Positions 6,884 to 14,780 of a stretch of 33,199 bases of DNA are shown in pieces. The notes under the pieces are model-generated. The model saw nothing but the letters and a program-made list of their open reading frames with translations, had not been told where the DNA came from and made no database searches. Positions within the stretch are counted from its first letter, which is position 1. Every line of letters starts with the position of its first letter. The translations under genes and the position numbers were made by a program. Origin of the DNA: Nocardioides sp. (GTDB taxonomy: Bacteria; Actinomycetota; Actinomycetes; Propionibacteriales; Nocardioidaceae); assembly GCF_004803405.1 (NCBI RefSeq), contig NZ_SSXI01000243.1, positions 182-33,380 on the forward strand, in the 5' to 3' direction.

Positions 6884-7715
6884 GGCTCCCGGCCGTCGCG
6901 CGGCGCGGCTGCCGCGCAGCGGTCAGCAGGGAAAGCCACTCACTGGTGCCCGTCTCGACCTTGTACGACGCCAGGTCGTCGCCGCGCGTCCGCCCGCGAT
7001 TGACGATCACCACCGGCACGCCCAGCAGTGCCGCGCGGCGCACGAACCGCAGCCCACTCATCACGGTGAGGCTGGAGCCGGCGACGATGAGCGCCCCGCG
7101 CGACTCGGCGAGGGCCTCCACAGCCGCGTAGCAGCGCGCCACGCGTGGCTTCGGGACGTTCTCGCCGAAGAACACCACGTCGGGCTTCAGCGGCCCGCCG
7201 CAGCCGGGTGCCTCGCAGTCGGGCACCACGAAGTCCGCGGTGTCGTCGAGGTCGACGTCGCCGTCGGGCCGCACCGCGACGTCCGCGTGCCGCGCGGCCC
7301 AGCCGGGGTTGGCCTGTTCGAGTCGCCGCTGGAGCGCGGGTCGGGTCGTCGTACTCCTGCAGGAGAGGCAGACCACGTCGGCGATCCGTCCGTGCAGGGC
7401 GACCAGCCGTGGGGTGCCCGCGGCCTCGTGCAGGCCGTCGACGTTCTGGGTGATCACGAGGTCGGCGTCGAGGGCGGCGACCGCCCGGTGCCCGGCGTTC
7501 GGCACGGCGCGCCTCATGCGCGACCAGCCGAGGTGGCTGCGAGCCCAGTAGCGCCGGCGCGCGGCCGGGCCGGACACGAACTCCTGGTAGGTCATCGGCA
7601 TCCGCGCCGGCGAGTTCGGCCCCCGGTAGTCCGGGATCCCCGAATCGGTCGACAGGCCCGCTCCGGTGAGGACGACGAGCGGGCGGTCGGCCAGCAGGTC
7701 GAGCGCGGTGGTCAC
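6870..7715 (-). CDS. SIR2-family NAD-dependent protein deacylase
   Basis: The 281-aa protein has the complete sirtuin core: [15 protein letters not shown] (about 18-32, NAD binding), TQNVDGLH (89-96), the catalytic histidine in ALHG (H108), a four-cysteine zinc site (C116, C119, C167, C172), [15 protein letters not shown] (211-216) and [11 protein letters not shown]. The last motif and the overall pattern fit class II (SIRT4-like) sirtuins. It removes acyl groups from protein lysines using NAD+. A GTG at 7715 is chosen as start because it lies just ahead of the conserved core; upstream codons run into the divergent sigma gene. The last 14 bp overlap the dtxR-like gene on the opposite strand. 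Confidence 0.9.
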   Translation of the reverse strand: MTTALDLLADRPLVVLTGAGLSTDSGIPDYRGPNSPARMPMTYQEFVSGPAARRRYWARSHLGWSRMRRAVPNAGHRAVAALDADLVITQNVDGLHEAAGTPRLVALHGRIADVVCLSCRSTTTRPALQRRLEQANPGWAARHADVAVRPDGDVDLDDTADFVVPDCEAPGCGGPLKPDVVFFGENVPKPRVARCYAAVEALAESRGALIVAGSSLTVMSGLRFVRRAALLGVPVVIVNRGRTRGDDLASYKVETGTSEWLSLLTAARQPRRATAGSLTTS

Positions 7716-7772
7716 GGATCGAGAGTACGGCGCGCCGTGCAACCCGGGACTCGCCCGCATTGTTGTAGAGGT

Positions 7773-8309
7773 GTGAGCATCCGCAGCCTGCCCCGCGACG
7801 ACGAGTTCGCCGCCTTCGTCCGGGAGCACCGCGGCCGACTCGTCGCGACCGCTCGGCTGCTGACCGGTGGCGACCCCCACCTGGCCGAGGACCTGGTCCA
7901 GACCGCGCTCGTGCGGGTCTACCTCGCCTGGGGTCGGGCCCGCGCCGGCAGCCCCGCCGCCTACGCGCGCCGCGTCCTGGTCAACGGCTTCATCGACCAC
8001 CGTCGGCGCCCGTGGGTCCGTCGCGAGGAGGCCTCGTCGGCCGTGCCGGACGAGGCGGTCGTGCCGGACGACGCCTTCGGCGACGACCCGACCCTGGTGA
8101 CCGCGCTGGCCGAGCTGCCGCCGCGGATGCGCGCGGCCGTCGTCCTGCGCCATGTCCACGACCTGTCGGTCGAGGAGACCGCCGACGCGCTCGGCTGCAG
8201 CACCGGCACGGTCAAGAGCCAGACCGCGCGGGCGCTCGACAAGCTCCGCGTCGCCATGACCCCCGCCGCCCCGACCCCCGCCCGCACGCTCCGAGGAGAA
8301 CTGCCATGA
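7773..8309 (+). CDS. ECF RNA polymerase sigma factor, SigE-like family
   Basis: The protein is 178 aa with region 2 (FAAFVREHRGRLVATARLLTGGDPHLAEDLVQTALVRVYLAW) and region 4 (LPPRMRAAVVLRHVHDLSVEETADALGCSTGTVKSQTARALDKLR), as in the actinobacterial SigE-type ECF group. The GTG at 7773 is the first start ahead of region 2. It overlaps the downstream membrane-protein gene by 4 bp (ATGA), the usual layout for a sigma factor with its membrane partner. It is divergent from the sirtuin gene with only 57 bp between. Its target promoters are not evident here. Confidence 0.92.
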   Translation: MSIRSLPRDDEFAAFVREHRGRLVATARLLTGGDPHLAEDLVQTALVRVYLAWGRARAGSPAAYARRVLVNGFIDHRRRPWVRREEASSAVPDEAVVPDDAFGDDPTLVTALAELPPRMRAAVVLRHVHDLSVEETADALGCSTGTVKSQTARALDKLRVAMTPAAPTPARTLRGELP

Positions 8310-8989
8310 CCGACGACCTCACCGTCCTGACCGACCGTCTCGCCCGACTCGCCGGCACCGCCGCGGTCCCCGCCGAGGCCACCGTCGGCCGCGACGTGGC
8401 GCGTGGCCGGACGGCGCTGGTCCGGCGCCGTCGAACCCGGGCCGCGATGGCGGGCGTCGGACTGACCCTCACCATGGGCGCAGGCCTCGGTGTGCTCCTG
8501 GTGGCGCAGGACCCCGTCGACGGCGGCCGCTCGCCGGCCGCCGGTCCGTCCCAGGGCGGCCCGACGACCGGCGACTCCTCGACCGCAGAGGTCGCGCTCG
8601 TCTCCTACTCGGGACGGCAGCCGGAGGGCTTCACGGTGGCGAAGGTGCCGGCGGGGTTCGTGGTCCAGGGCTCCGACGCGTTCGTGCTGACGCTGGCCCC
8701 GACCGGGGACAGCAGCCACTACCTCAGCTTCGCCGACAAGCTGGTCGTCACCCTGCAGTCCCTCGACGCCGCCCCCGGCGCGCCTGAGGGCACGCCGGTC
8801 GAGGTGGACGGCGAGCCCGGCGCGATCCGCGAGGCCCCCGACGGCCTGGCGCGCACCCTCTCCTACGTGGACGGCGACCGCCGCGTCGAGATCCAGGCCT
8901 GGCGCACCGTCGGGCTCACCGACGACCAGCTCGTCGAGTTCGCGGAGGGCATCGGCGTCACCGGCGCCGCGCAGGCGCCGCGCGGCTGA
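8306..8989 (+). CDS. Single-pass membrane protein coupled to the ECF sigma factor
   Basis: The protein is 227 aa. An N-terminal cytosolic segment (1-45) ends in a basic stretch (VRRRRTRAAMAG), followed by one membrane helix (about 48-67) and an extracellular domain of about 155 residues. It has no HxxxCxxC zinc motif. Translational coupling to the sigma gene (overlap at 8306-8309) and the topology argue for a partner that holds or senses for this sigma factor. The outer domain has no cysteine pair or motif I recognise. Anti-sigma function is inferred from context only. The GAGGAG ribosome binding site lies at 8293-8298. Confidence 0.7.
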   Translation: MTDDLTVLTDRLARLAGTAAVPAEATVGRDVARGRTALVRRRRTRAAMAGVGLTLTMGAGLGVLLVAQDPVDGGRSPAAGPSQGGPTTGDSSTAEVALVSYSGRQPEGFTVAKVPAGFVVQGSDAFVLTLAPTGDSSHYLSFADKLVVTLQSLDAAPGAPEGTPVEVDGEPGAIREAPDGLARTLSYVDGDRRVEIQAWRTVGLTDDQLVEFAEGIGVTGAAQAPRG

Positions 8990-8998
8990 CCGGCGGCG

Positions 8999-9673
8999 TC
9001 AACGGTCCTCCTCGACCGACTCGGGCCGGTCGATGTCGGGCCGGTCGATGTCGGGCCGCTCGATGTCGGGCCGCTCGATGTCGGGCCGGTCGACGAGAGG
9101 CCGGTCGACGAGAGGCCGGTCGATGAGGGGGACGAAGGTGTAGGCCCCGTGCTCCTCGACCTCCACCTGGCCGTCGACGAGGCGGGTGACGCGCAGCATC
9201 TCGCCGTTCACCGGGCCGACGAGGACCCCGCTGAGCGCGAGCTGCTGGACCAGGACGTCGGGGAACTCGCCGGCGTCCGCGGACAGCAGGATCCGGTCGT
9301 ACGGCGCCCCCCGCGGCCAGCCCAGGACGCCGGGCTCGGCCTGTCGGAGCTCGACGCCCTCGAGCCCGCCGACGTTGGCCCGACCGAACTCCAGCACCTC
9401 GGGGATCAGCTCGACCCCGACCACCGAGCCCGACGGACCGACGAGGTGGGCGAGCAGCGCGCTGGTCCAGCCCGAGCCGCAGCCGACGTCGAGAACGTGG
9501 TCGCCGGGTTGCGGATCGAGCAGCTCGAGCATGTTGGCGACCGTCGTCGGCTGGGAGTTCGTGACGCCGTGCCCGATGGGAAGCGGCTTGTCGAGGCCGG
9601 CGAAGGGGCGTTGCTCCGCGGGCAGGAAGTGCTCCCGGGCCACGGCCCGGAGAGCGTCCGCCACCCGGCCCAT
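8999..9673 (-). CDS. Protein-L-isoaspartate O-methyltransferase-like protein with repeat tail
   Basis: The first 183 of 224 residues match the PCMT family, which methylates L-isoaspartyl residues from S-adenosylmethionine to allow repair of aged proteins. Seen: HFLPAEQRPFAGLDKPLPIG, SQPTTVANMLELL (39-52), SAM motif I LDVGCGSGWTSALL (61-74), and the family's usual C-terminal FVPL (180-183). After that the protein continues with 41 residues of a pentapeptide repeat (IDRPL, VDRPL, VDRPD, IERPD, IERPD, IDRPD, IDRPE) and an acidic end. The tail is encoded by a 15-bp DNA repeat. Only 4 bp separate it from the upstream DUF2277 gene, so the two form an operon. PCMT assignment is firm; the tail's role is unknown. 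Confidence 0.88.
   Translation of the reverse strand: MGRVADALRAVAREHFLPAEQRPFAGLDKPLPIGHGVTNSQPTTVANMLELLDPQPGDHVLDVGCGSGWTSALLAHLVGPSGSVVGVELIPEVLEFGRANVGGLEGVELRQAEPGVLGWPRGAPYDRILLSADAGEFPDVLVQQLALSGVLVGPVNGEMLRVTRLVDGQVEVEEHGAYTFVPLIDRPLVDRPLVDRPDIERPDIERPDIDRPDIDRPESVEEDR
9016..9120 (-). repeat. 15-bp minisatellite inside the methyltransferase gene
   Basis: Seven in-frame 15-bp units (9016-9030 to 9106-9120, plus a degenerate one at 9121) encode the DRPxx/ERPxx pentapeptides at the protein's C-terminus. Neighbouring units differ by one to four bases, a pattern expected from recent slippage. Confidence 0.9.
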
Positions 9674-9677
9674 CGGC

Positions 9678-9944
9678 TCAGCCGTAGCGCAGCCGGGCGC
9701 GCTCGCGGGCCTTCTGCGCCTCGACCTCGCGGTCCTTGGGCGGAGCAGTGGTGACCAGGTCCTCGAGCAGATGCTGGGTGATGTGGGCGACCTCGGCGAC
9801 GGCGCGGTCGAAGGCGGCCTGGTTGGCCTGGCTCGGCTTCGTCGTACCGCTGATCTTGCGGACGTACTGGAGCGCCGCCGCCGTCACCTCGTCGGTGCTC
9901 GCCGGGGGGTCGAAGTTGTGGAGCGTTCGGATGTTGCGGCACAT
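9678..9944 (-). CDS. DUF2277 family protein
   Basis: The 88-aa protein begins MCRNIRTLHNFDPPA and contains ALQYVRKISG and KPSQANQAAFDRAVAEVAH, which I recognise as the DUF2277 family. Its function is not established. An early Cys (residue 2) and Arg/His residues are conserved in the family as I recall it. The gene lies 4 bp upstream of the isoaspartate methyltransferase gene, hinting at a role around protein or nucleic-acid maintenance, but nothing more can be said. A TAGGCT hexamer ends 7 bases ahead of the ATG (complement of 9951-9956), so the transcript may be leaderless. Confidence 0.88.
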   Translation of the reverse strand: MCRNIRTLHNFDPPASTDEVTAAALQYVRKISGTTKPSQANQAAFDRAVAEVAHITQHLLEDLVTTAPPKDREVEAQKARERARLRYG

Positions 9945-9994
9945 GCTTCGAGCCTACGTCGAACCCGCCCCGGCCGCGCTCGGCCCACGTGCGG

Positions 9995-12088
9995 CTACAG
10001 CTCGAAGAACTGGGCATGCTCGCCGGTCACCAGGACCACCCGGCCGTCCGGCATGGGCACGGCCCGGACGTGGTCGACGTCATCACCGAACTCCACCCTC
10101 ACCATCCGGTTCCGCAGCTCGCCGTCGACCAGCCGCAGCACCGACACGTAGCCGATCCGCCGGTCGGTCCACCTCTGGACCACGGTCAGCATGGTGCGGT
10201 GCTCCGGCAGCCAGGTGAACGAGCGCGGGTCGGACCCGGCGAGGGCCTCGGTTCCGTTGCCGTAGCTCACCACGTCCATCCGCCGCACACGTCCCAGGTC
10301 GACGACGTTGAACAGCCCCACCTGCGCGCCCCAGCCGCCGGTGCCGTCCGGGCCTTCGCCGACACCGACCATGCGCCGGCTTCCGAGCGGGTGCAGGTAG
10401 GACGAGAACCCCGGGATCTTGAGCTTGCCGAGCAGCCGGGGTTTCGCGGTGCTGGTGAGGTCGACCGCGTAGAGCGGGTCGACCCGCCGGAACGTCACCA
10501 TGATCGCGAGATCGTCGAACCACCGCACGGACTGGATGTCCTCGTTGCGGCCCAGGCCGTCCAAACGGCCCCGCTCGACCAGGTCCTCGCCGGCGCGGCG
10601 GAAGGTCACGATCGAGTTGAAGTTGCCGGTCTCCGACGTCGGGCCGACCGCGACCCGCAGCACGCCGTCGGCCTCGTCGACCGACCAGCGATCGCGGATC
10701 CGGCCCTCCACCTCGCCGGAGGCGACGTGGCGTGCGGAGGTCCCGTCGAGGGCGAAGTCGAAGAGGTACGACGAGCCGCCATCCCCGCCGATCCGGCCGA
10801 CCAGGCTGCCGTCGCCCTCGCACCAGTCGATGCACTGCGGTGCGTCGCCGCTGGCGACGAGGTACAGATGGTCGGCCGACTCGTACGCGATGTCGGTCGC
10901 CCCGGCCAGGCCGATCGCGTCCAGCCGGTCCGGCGCCCCGGCCTCGAAGCCGACGACGCTGACGGTGTCGAGGCCGAGATCGTCGTCGGGGATGGCCACA
11001 TTGGTGCAGTCGAGCAGCTGCTGGCCCTTGTCGCCGCTCTCGCCCGACACCGTGACGGTCGGCAGCCAGTCCTCGATCGTCGAGCCCTCGACGACCTGCA
11101 GGTTGTGCTTCAAGGCGTCCTTCTCGCTGCGGCGACCGCGTGGCTCGACGAAGTCGAGGTCGGGCAGACCGGAGGAGAGGACCAGGCGGACCGCGGACCC
11201 GTGCTGGCGCGCGGAGAGCAGGCCGGCGTCGTAGGCGATGTCGTCGACGACCGCCGGTTCACTGGGATCGGCCAGGGAGACGGTCAGCACCCGGGTTCCG
11301 ACCGGCGGCTGGCGGCCGTAGCGGCGGTGGTAGCCGTCCGGGTCGGCGGCGCGGTCCGGGTCCGTGTCGTCGGCGCCGATCGCGACGACCGTGTCCTTGC
11401 TGAGCATGATCTCGGCGTCCTCGATCCCGGGCAGGTCGATGCTGGAGAGCTTCTCGGTGGAGGAGCCGCTGACCGAGTAGGTCACCAGCTCGTCGTCGCG
11501 GACCAGGGTGAGGATCTCGCCGTTCGTCTTGACCGTGTCCGGCTCGTCGACCGCCGCCTCCTGGACGTTGGTGCCGGTCTCGCTGTTGACCTGGCGGTCG
11601 GTCTGCGGTCCCGACGCGGACTCGGTGCCGTCGCGAGGTCCGGGTGCGCTGTCGGCCATCCCCCCTCGCCTGTTCGGCTCGTCGAGCGGGACCGGCGCGC
11701 CGCCGAGCAGATCGTCGCCCGCGTAGCCCTGGCCGTACAGGGGACCGCCCCACCCCCAGGGGCCGACCAGCCCGATCGCGCGGTCGACGTACGACGCCAG
11801 TAGCTCCTCGCAGGACTCAGCCGCCTCGAGGTCGCCCTGGAAGGCCACGTTGCTGGGCAGCGGCTGAGCGCCGGGCGGCGTTCTGCTCCCGCCCCCGTCG
11901 GAGCCGACCAGCGTGCCGACGACGAAGGACGCGGCCAGGCCGGTCACGGCCGCGGCCGTCACCAGCGGTCGTACGACGAGACGCCGGCGCTTCGGGCTCG
12001 CCGCTCCGCCGCCGGCCTCGGCGAGGATCTCGCGCACCGGCGGCCTGCCGGTGGGGTAGTCGTCCCAGAGTCGTTCGAGGTCGGTCAT
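9995..12088 (-). CDS. Membrane-anchored beta-propeller protein (PF09826-type)
   Basis: The 697-aa protein starts with a short cytosolic segment (1-40), has one membrane helix (about 41-62), a Gly/Pro-rich linker, and then a long extracellular domain. The segment NVQEAAVDEPDTVKTNG (174-190) is the hallmark of the Beta_propel family PF09826, which follows with repeated strand motifs (EILTLVRDDELVTYSV, TRVLTVSLADPS, RVAVGPTSETGNFNSIVTF). The ATG at 12088 overlaps the stop of the upstream ECF sigma gene (ATGA), so the sigma factor and propeller are made together. Its cytosolic N-terminus (LERLWDDYPTGRPPVREIL) might touch the sigma factor. A sensor or anti-sigma role is inferred; no zinc motif is present. 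Confidence 0.85.
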   Translation of the reverse strand: MTDLERLWDDYPTGRPPVREILAEAGGGAASPKRRRLVVRPLVTAAAVTGLAASFVVGTLVGSDGGGSRTPPGAQPLPSNVAFQGDLEAAESCEELLASYVDRAIGLVGPWGWGGPLYGQGYAGDDLLGGAPVPLDEPNRRGGMADSAPGPRDGTESASGPQTDRQVNSETGTNVQEAAVDEPDTVKTNGEILTLVRDDELVTYSVSGSSTEKLSSIDLPGIEDAEIMLSKDTVVAIGADDTDPDRAADPDGYHRRYGRQPPVGTRVLTVSLADPSEPAVVDDIAYDAGLLSARQHGSAVRLVLSSGLPDLDFVEPRGRRSEKDALKHNLQVVEGSTIEDWLPTVTVSGESGDKGQQLLDCTNVAIPDDDLGLDTVSVVGFEAGAPDRLDAIGLAGATDIAYESADHLYLVASGDAPQCIDWCEGDGSLVGRIGGDGGSSYLFDFALDGTSARHVASGEVEGRIRDRWSVDEADGVLRVAVGPTSETGNFNSIVTFRRAGEDLVERGRLDGLGRNEDIQSVRWFDDLAIMVTFRRVDPLYAVDLTSTAKPRLLGKLKIPGFSSYLHPLGSRRMVGVGEGPDGTGGWGAQVGLFNVVDLGRVRRMDVVSYGNGTEALAGSDPRSFTWLPEHRTMLTVVQRWTDRRIGYVSVLRLVDGELRNRMVRVEFGDDVDHVRAVPMPDGRVVLVTGEHAQFFEL

Positions 12089-12627
12089 TTCGGTCCTCCG
12101 GACAGGTCGAGCAGATGGTCGTTCGAGGCGAGGTGCGCGAGCGCGCGGGACAGTCGGCTCTTGACCGTCCCCGGCGGTATCCCGAGTGCCTCGGCGGTCT
12201 GCCTCTCGGTGAGCTGGACGAAGTAGCGCAGCACCACCACGTCGCGAGCAGCCTTCGGGAGCGAGCCGAGCGCACGCTGCACCGCGTCGGCGATCGCGAC
12301 GGCCTCGGACGCGTCGGGTCGGACGCCGGCCCCGTGCGTCTCCGGCCGGTCGAGCACGGCCTGCGGGTCGCTGTACTGCTGGCTTGCCTTCCACCACGGG
12401 CTGCGGCGGGTGTCGCGCAGGCAGTTGAGGAGCATCCGGTAGACGTAGGCGTCGCGGTTCTCGGCGCTGCTCACCCGGTCCCAGCCGGTGTAGCAGCGGA
12501 CCAGGGTGGTCTGGGCGAGGTCCTCGGCCTCGTGCGGACGGGCGCCGAGGAAGACCGCCGCCCGCACCAGGGTCGGCCAGCTCTGCTCGACGTAGGCGGC
12601 GTACGCCGTCTCGGTGTCCGGGTCCAC
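12085..12627 (-). CDS. ECF RNA polymerase sigma factor, SigE-like family
   Basis: This 180-aa protein has region 2 (YAAYVEQSWPTLVRAAVFLGARPHEAEDLAQTTLVRCY) and region 4 (LGSLPKAARDVVVLRYFVQLTERQTAEALGIPPGTVKSRLSRALAHL). The GTG at 12627 is used as start because a GGAG lies 7 bases ahead. It is coupled to the beta-propeller gene by a 4-bp overlap and is divergent from the reductase gene at 12723. It is the second of three sigma-plus-membrane-protein arrangements within 10 kb, each with a different partner type. Confidence 0.92.
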   Translation of the reverse strand: MDPDTETAYAAYVEQSWPTLVRAAVFLGARPHEAEDLAQTTLVRCYTGWDRVSSAENRDAYVYRMLLNCLRDTRRSPWWKASQQYSDPQAVLDRPETHGAGVRPDASEAVAIADAVQRALGSLPKAARDVVVLRYFVQLTERQTAEALGIPPGTVKSRLSRALAHLASNDHLLDLSGGPK

Positions 12628-12722
12628 GGGCTCTCCGTTGCTCTGATGGTGTGCTGAACCTACGACGGCGCTCGGGGGGTGCGGGGTTCCATCGGATCTC
12701 CGCGCGATGGAAGGATCGCCGC

Positions 12723-13916
12723 ATGGCTGACAACTCCCGCCCCTACGACGTCGTGCTCTTCGGCGCCACCGGCTTCACCGGCGGTCTGACCGCCGACTAC
12801 CTCGCGGCGCACGCGCCTGCCACGCTGCGGTGGGCGCTCGCGGGACGCAACGAGGAGAAGCTGGAGAAGGTGCGCACGCACCTCGCCCAGGCCAACCCGG
12901 CACTGGCCGAGATGCCGCTGCTGGTCGCCGACGCCTCGGACGCCGACGCGCTCGCCGAGGTGGCCGCGACCGCCAGGGTCGTCGCGACCACGGTCGGCCC
13001 CTACCTGGAGTACGGCAGCCCCCTGGTCGCCGCCTGCGCGGCTGCGGGGACCGACTACGTCGACCTGACCGGCGAGCCCGAGTTCGTCGACCGCGCCTAC
13101 GTGGAGCACCACGCGACCGCGGTGAGCAGCGGCGCACGGCTCGTGCACGCCTGCGGGTTCGACTCGGTCCCGCACGACCTGGGTGCGTACTTCACCATCA
13201 AGGAGCTTGCCGCTGAGCTCGGGGGCGAGATCACCGAGCCGGTGAGGATGCGGGGTGTGGTGCGGTCCAAGGCCGGGTTCTCCGGCGGGACCTTCCACTC
13301 CGCGCTCACCGCGTTCTCCCGCGCCCGCCAGATGAGGGAGGCCGCGAAGGCCCGACGTCGGCTGGAGCCGCGGCCCGAGGGCCGTCGCTCACGGGCGGCG
13401 GCCGGCAGGCCCCACCGGGACGGGGACCTCGGCTACTGGCTGCTGCCACTGCCGACGATCGACCCGTTCGTGGTCGCGCGCAGCGGCGCAGCGCTGTCGT
13501 CGTACGGCCCGGAGTTCACGTACTCGCACTATGCGGGCACCAAGACGCTGCGGTACGCCGCCGGCGGGGCCGTCGGCGTCACCGGCCTCACCGTGGCCGC
13601 CCAGGTCCCGCCGCTGCGCAACCTGCTGCTGAAGAAGGTGCCGCAGGGTGAGGGCCCCTCGGAGAAGCGGCGCGAGAGGTCCTGGTTCACCGTGGACTTC
13701 GTCGCCGACAGCGCGGGAGTGAAGGTGCACACGCGCGTGTCCGGCGGCGACCCCGGGTACACCGAGACCGCCACGATGCTGGCGGAGTCGGCGATGTGCC
13801 TCGCGCTGGACGAGAACCCCAACGTCTCGGGCCAGGTCACCCCGACCGTGGCGATGGGCGAGGCGCTGCTGGCCCGGCTCCGGAGTGCCGGGATCACGTT
13901 CGAGCGCCGAGGCTAG
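12723..13916 (+). CDS. Saccharopine dehydrogenase-like NAD(P)-binding reductase
   Basis: The 397-aa protein opens with a Rossmann motif GATGFTG (14-20) and the family signature RWALAGRNEEKL. It goes on with VGPYLEYGSPLVAACAAAGTDYVDLTGE and HACGFDSVPHDLG, typical of the branch that includes the mycobacterial trans-acting enoyl reductase of phenolic glycolipid synthesis. It may act on a lipid or polyketide intermediate, but no polyketide synthase is in view, so the substrate is open. ATG 12723 is supported by AAGGA about 9 bases upstream and starts just before the Rossmann fold. The gene ends at a strong bidirectional terminator. Confidence 0.85.
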   Translation: MADNSRPYDVVLFGATGFTGGLTADYLAAHAPATLRWALAGRNEEKLEKVRTHLAQANPALAEMPLLVADASDADALAEVAATARVVATTVGPYLEYGSPLVAACAAAGTDYVDLTGEPEFVDRAYVEHHATAVSSGARLVHACGFDSVPHDLGAYFTIKELAAELGGEITEPVRMRGVVRSKAGFSGGTFHSALTAFSRARQMREAAKARRRLEPRPEGRRSRAAAGRPHRDGDLGYWLLPLPTIDPFVVARSGAALSSYGPEFTYSHYAGTKTLRYAAGGAVGVTGLTVAAQVPPLRNLLLKKVPQGEGPSEKRRERSWFTVDFVADSAGVKVHTRVSGGDPGYTETATMLAESAMCLALDENPNVSGQVTPTVAMGEALLARLRSAGITFERRG

Positions 13917-13961
13917 CCGGGAGTCGACGGGGCCGACTGGAGCCCATCCGCGACGCACATG

Positions 13962-13999
13962 CAGGTCGGCCGCCCGGGCTTTCCCGGGCGGCCGACCTG
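13962..13999. terminator. Perfect 17-bp bidirectional hairpin
   Basis: Bases 13962-13978 and 13983-13999 are perfect reverse complements (17 bp, mostly G/C) around a CTTT loop. The hairpin lies between the convergent reductase and surface-protein genes and should stop transcription from both sides. No T-run follows on either strand, as is common for actinobacterial terminators. Confidence 0.85.
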
Positions 14000-14009
14000 T
14001 GGTGTGAGA

Positions 14010-14594
14010 TCAGCGGGCGCCGCGCGCGATCCGCTGGCGGGCCAGGAGCGAACCCGCAGCCATGACCAGTCCGCCACCGGCGAGGACCCACGCGAGATCG
14101 ATGCGCTCGTCCTGGCTGGCACCGGCACCGGCGTCGATGCGGCTCGGGACCGGGACGTCGGCGGTGCCCTCGACGTCGACGCCAGGCGTGTCCTGGTTGT
14201 CGTCGCCGGGGTTGTCGTCACCGGGGTCGTCACCCGGCTCGGGGTTGGTGAGGTCGTCCGGGACCTCGGGCTCCTCGTCGGGCTCGGGGTTCGTGATGTC
14301 GTCCGGGACCTCGGGCTCCTCGTCCGGCTCCGGGTTCGTGATGTCGTCCGGGCGCTCCGGCTCCTCGTCCGGCTCGGGGTTCTTGATGTCGCCCGGACCC
14401 GTCGGGTCGACCGGCCCCGGCTCGGGGTTGGCGATGTCGGTCGGGCCGGTCGGCTTCGGGTCGACGACGCCGGGCCGGACCTGGAAGTCCATGTTGTCGT
14501 CGGCGTGGGCGAGGCCGCCGCCGACGGCGATGGCGCTGGCCGCGAGCGGCGCGGCGATCAGGAGGCGGACGGCGGTGCGGGTGCTGTTCTTCAT
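14010..14594 (-). CDS. Secreted acidic repeat protein with sortase-type C-terminus
   Basis: The protein is 194 aa. It has a signal peptide (basic start, hydrophobic 9-27, likely cut after AHA at 29-31) and a Pro/Asp/Glu-rich body with five NPEP motifs, four of them in a 15-residue repeat of the DITNPEPDEEPEVPD type (69-128). The C-terminus has a hydrophobic helix (about 167-184) and a basic tail (ARQRIARGAR). This tripartite end is the shape of a cell-wall sorting signal, but no LPXTG or LAXTG is present; the nearest stretch reads IDLAWVLAG. The ribosome binding site AAGGAG precedes ATG 14594, which begins the signal peptide. It lies 186 bp downstream of the sortase gene and has its own copy of the ECF promoter. 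A surface-exposed wall or membrane protein is likely; its function is unknown. Confidence 0.8.
   Translation of the reverse strand: MKNSTRTAVRLLIAAPLAASAIAVGGGLAHADDNMDFQVRPGVVDPKPTGPTDIANPEPGPVDPTGPGDIKNPEPDEEPERPDDITNPEPDEEPEVPDDITNPEPDEEPEVPDDLTNPEPGDDPGDDNPGDDNQDTPGVDVEGTADVPVPSRIDAGAGASQDERIDLAWVLAGGGLVMAAGSLLARQRIARGAR
14211..14390 (-). repeat. 45-bp tandem repeat in the surface-protein gene
   Basis: Four in-frame 45-bp units encode residues 69-128 (DIKNPEP/DITNPEP/DLTNPEP repeats). The middle two units encode identical residues and the outer ones have diverged. Such arrays tend to vary in copy number between strains. Confidence 0.85.
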
Positions 14595-14658
14595 CGGATT
14601 CTCCTTGGGGGTTCGGGGCGACCGTTCGTGGTGGCCCCTCGAGTTGGTTTCGATGCTG

Positions 14659-14688
14659 GTAAGAGCAGGCGCCCACCCCGACCTTGCA
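14659..14688 (-). promoter_or_regulatory. ECF-type promoter of the surface-protein gene
   Basis: Read on the minus strand: GAAA upstream, TGCAAG (complement of 14683-14688), 17 bases, then CTCTTAC (complement of 14659-14665). The same elements with the same spacing precede the sortase and the sigma-fusion genes. The predicted leader is about 58 bases. Confidence 0.7.
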
Positions 14689-14780
14689 GATTTCCTCGCG
14701 ACTTCTCCGGATTTCTTTTTTGACCGGGATCCGGCCGTCATCACTCCATCCGGGCGGGTCCCTGCTGGCTCGACCGCCGG

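Noticed and set aside
7287..7772. N-terminal extension of the first ECF sigma frame
   Set aside because: This part is antisense to the sirtuin gene and has no sigma features; region 2 begins shortly after GTG 7773.
9989..11803. Open plus-strand frame of 604 codons opposite the beta-propeller gene
   Set aside because: The minus strand carries the PF09826 signature and a coupled start; the plus frame has no family features.
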